From Gammaproteobacteria bacterium (GTDB taxonomy: Bacteria > Pseudomonadota > Gammaproteobacteria > Porifericomitales > Porifericomitaceae): DNA of 15,855 nucleotides. The stretch's first letter is position 1. Each line of letters starts with the position of its first letter. A program made the translations under genes and the position numbers. The stretch spans positions 1 to 15,855 of the forward strand of contig JAPPQA010000142.1 in the NCBI GenBank assembly GCA_028817255.1, read 5' to 3'. Positions 14,279-15,855 of this stretch are shown here, one piece after another. The notes beneath the pieces are model-generated. The model saw only the letters and a list, made by a program, of their open reading frames with translations, was not told the DNA's origin and did no database searches.

Positions 14279-14876
14279 GAATGGCGGGCCGGGCGGGGCA
14301 GGCGCCGCGCCCGCGGCGGCGGGGCAAGGCGCCCCCCCGCCGGCAACGGCAGGAGGCGGCGCCGAGATCGAGATTGACCGGGAAGACCTGGTCATTGCCC
14401 GCCTGGCCGCCATTGCGATCGGCATCCATGTCATGGAAAGCGCCCTGCCCATGCCGCTGCCCGGCCTGAAACCCGGCTTTGCCAACATCGTGACCATCGT
14501 CGTGTTGCAACACTTCGGGTGGCGGGTCGCCTGCTGGGTCGCCCTGTTGCGCATATTCGCGGGCAGCATCGCCCTCGGCACGTTCCTGTCGCCCACCTTC
14601 ATGCTGAGCCTGGCCGGCGCCCTGAGCAGCATGGCCGCGCTGCGGCTGGCGTCCTGGCCGCTCCCCGCCCGGGTCTTCGGGCCGCTGGGATACGCCGCAC
14701 TGGCGTCCGCGGCTCACATGACGGGCCAGTTCCTGGTCGCCTACGCGCTGTTCGTTCCCGTGCCGGGGATGCTGCAGCTGCTGCCTTTCCTGCTGAGCTT
14801 CTCCCTGGTCACCGGGGTCGTTACCGGCATTATCTCCTGTAAACTATTGCGCGCTATGCCAGAAACCGCAAAATAA
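14259..14876 (+). CDS. Gx transporter family membrane protein (heptaprenyl-diphosphate synthase component I-like)
   Basis: A 205-residue integral membrane protein of the Gx transporter/Hpre_diP_synt_I family, which is related to ECF-transporter S components. After a Gly/Ala/Pro-rich N-terminus come about five hydrophobic helices. Family motifs are LPGLKPGFANIVTIVVL (68-84), ALGTFLSPTFMLSLAGALSS (105-124) and AAHMTGQFLVAY (151-162). Despite the family name, nothing suggests prenyl synthase activity. The substrate is unknown; a flavin or quinone-related compound is an inference from its neighbours. I choose the TTG at 14259, supported by AAGGAG nine nt upstream; the ATG at 14172 lies deep in the preceding gene. 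It overlaps that gene by 20 nt, and its stop overlaps the tonB start as TAATG. Confidence 0.8.
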   Translation: MTASTTENGGPGGAGAAPAAAGQGAPPPATAGGGAEIEIDREDLVIARLAAIAIGIHVMESALPMPLPGLKPGFANIVTIVVLQHFGWRVACWVALLRIFAGSIALGTFLSPTFMLSLAGALSSMAALRLASWPLPARVFGPLGYAALASAAHMTGQFLVAYALFVPVPGMLQLLPFLLSFSLVTGVVTGIISCKLLRAMPETAK

Positions 14877-15853
14877 TGTCGCGCGCCGACCGCCCCGCAG
14901 CCCGCGCCCCCCTCCCGCTTGCCGCCACCGACAAGCTCAGCGTCACCCTCTGCCTGGCGATCGTCATCCACTTCGTCTTGATCCTGGGGATCAGCTTCAC
15001 CGCCAGGGACGAACGGCCGCAGCGCAAATACAACACGATGGAAATCGTGATGGTGCGCCAACAGCAGCCGCCGCCGGAGGAGACGCCCGAGGCCAACCTG
15101 CTGGCCCAGGCGAACCTGCTGGGAGGGGCGGACGGGCAGAGCGACCTGACCCCCGAAGGCGCGCCCCCGGCGCCGTTTCCCGCCGAGACGCCGGACCTTT
15201 CGTCGCCGCCGGCCATGGAGGCGCAAACGATCCCCGAGGCCAGCGCCGAACCGGAGAGCGAAGGGCAAGAGCCGGAGCCCGTAGAAACGCCGCCGGAAGA
15301 CTTGCAGAAGGCGGAGGCCGAGGCCGAACGCACGGAGCCCCGGCCCGAGCCGGCGCCGCCGCGGGACGCGGCCGACCCGCGAGCCTCGGATGCGCTGGAT
15401 ACTCCGCCTCTGCCCAGCGCCGCCGAGCTCATTGCCAGCAGTTTCCAGATCGCCGCCTTGAGCGCCGAGATCAAGCGCAAGCTGGAACGCAAGGCGAAGC
15501 GCCCGCGCAGGAAGTTCATCTCCGCCACGACCCGGGAGTACAAGTACGCGGCGTACATGGACGCCTGGCGCACGAAAGTGGAGCGCATCGGCAACCTGAA
15601 TTACCCCAGGGAGGCCCGCGACCTCCAGCTTTACGGGAACCTGATTCTGGATGTCGCCCTGCGCCCCGACGGCTCCGTCATTCGGATCGCCGTCAAACGC
15701 AGTTCGGGCAACCGCATCCTGGACGACGCCGCGGTGCGGATCGTGCGGATGGCGGCGCCTTTCGCCCCCTTCCCGCAGAACATCCGCGGCGAGACGGACA
15801 TCCTGCACATCACGCGCACCTGGCAATTCCTGAACACGCAACGCTTCCGGTAG
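14876..15853 (+). CDS. tonB: Energy transducer TonB family protein
   Basis: The 325-residue protein transmits proton-motive energy from ExbB/ExbD to outer-membrane receptors. A single N-terminal membrane anchor (about 22-41) contains His32, at the position of the functional His in TonB anchors. A Pro/Glu/Ala-rich periplasmic linker spans about 64-180. A basic stretch, EIKRKLERKAKRPRRK, precedes the C-terminal domain (about 225-320), which contains YMDAWRTKVERIGNLNYPRE, LDVALRPDGSV, SSGNRILDDAAVRIVR and APFAPFP. This is the TonB subtype I recall beside gshB in Pseudomonas, where three intervening genes are absent. No exbB or exbD is in the window. It is last in the gshB-apbE-NusG_II-Gx-tonB run. 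Confidence 0.92.
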   Translation: MSRADRPAARAPLPLAATDKLSVTLCLAIVIHFVLILGISFTARDERPQRKYNTMEIVMVRQQQPPPEETPEANLLAQANLLGGADGQSDLTPEGAPPAPFPAETPDLSSPPAMEAQTIPEASAEPESEGQEPEPVETPPEDLQKAEAEAERTEPRPEPAPPRDAADPRASDALDTPPLPSAAELIASSFQIAALSAEIKRKLERKAKRPRRKFISATTREYKYAAYMDAWRTKVERIGNLNYPREARDLQLYGNLILDVALRPDGSVIRIAVKRSSGNRILDDAAVRIVRMAAPFAPFPQNIRGETDILHITRTWQFLNTQRFR

Positions 15854-15855
15854 CG

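Overview
The window is GC-rich, densely packed bacterial chromosome. Gene content and order point to a gammaproteobacterium: a hemC-hemD-hemX-hemY operon, gshB upstream of a TonB-family gene, dgkA, and an FbpABC-type iron transporter behind a Fur-like site. No rRNA, plasmid or phage gene is present, so I cannot place it below class level. It is mostly ordinary core and iron/heme metabolism with one accessory-looking insertion.

Layout, left to right. (1) 84-1403, minus: a WbpA/TviB-type nucleotide-sugar dehydrogenase with a TTG start just downstream of three 12-bp tandem repeats. Positions 1-83 hold nothing I can name. (2) 1497-1569, plus: tRNA-Ala(TGC) without an encoded CCA end. (3) 2521 down to 1722, minus: gcvH and dgkA, 14 nt apart, behind a perfect TATAAT box. 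The 152 nt between the tRNA and dgkA show nothing clear. (4) 6564 down to 2665, minus: fbpA-fbpB-fbpC, a complete Fe(III) ABC importer. Its roughly 200-nt leader contains strong, mutually exclusive inverted repeats, with a Fur-box-like site upstream. (5) 6944-7585, plus: an orphan ParA-family ATPase with its own promoter, overlapping the 3' end of hemY by 20 nt. (6) 11687 down to 7566, minus: hemC-hemD-hemX-hemY, with a hairpin just upstream of the hemC ribosome-binding site. (7) 11820-15853, plus: gshB, apbE, a NusG-domain-II membrane protein, a Gx-type membrane transporter and tonB. The four junctions are a 4-nt overlap, a 27-nt gap, a 20-nt overlap and a 1-nt overlap, which suggests one transcript.

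How the genes fit together. FbpABC moves ferric iron from the periplasm into the cytoplasm. HemC and HemD make hydroxymethylbilane and uroporphyrinogen III, and HemX and HemY are the usual membrane-anchored companions. TonB energises outer-membrane uptake. The most interesting part is the three-gene cassette (ApbE flavin transferase, Cys-bearing NusG_II protein, Gx transporter) between gshB and tonB, two genes I recall as direct neighbours in other gammaproteobacteria. It looks like a small module for extracytoplasmic flavin attachment whose substrate protein is not in the window.

The only gene-free stretch over 300 nt is 6565-6943. It holds the fbp leader, the Fur-like site and the parA promoter.
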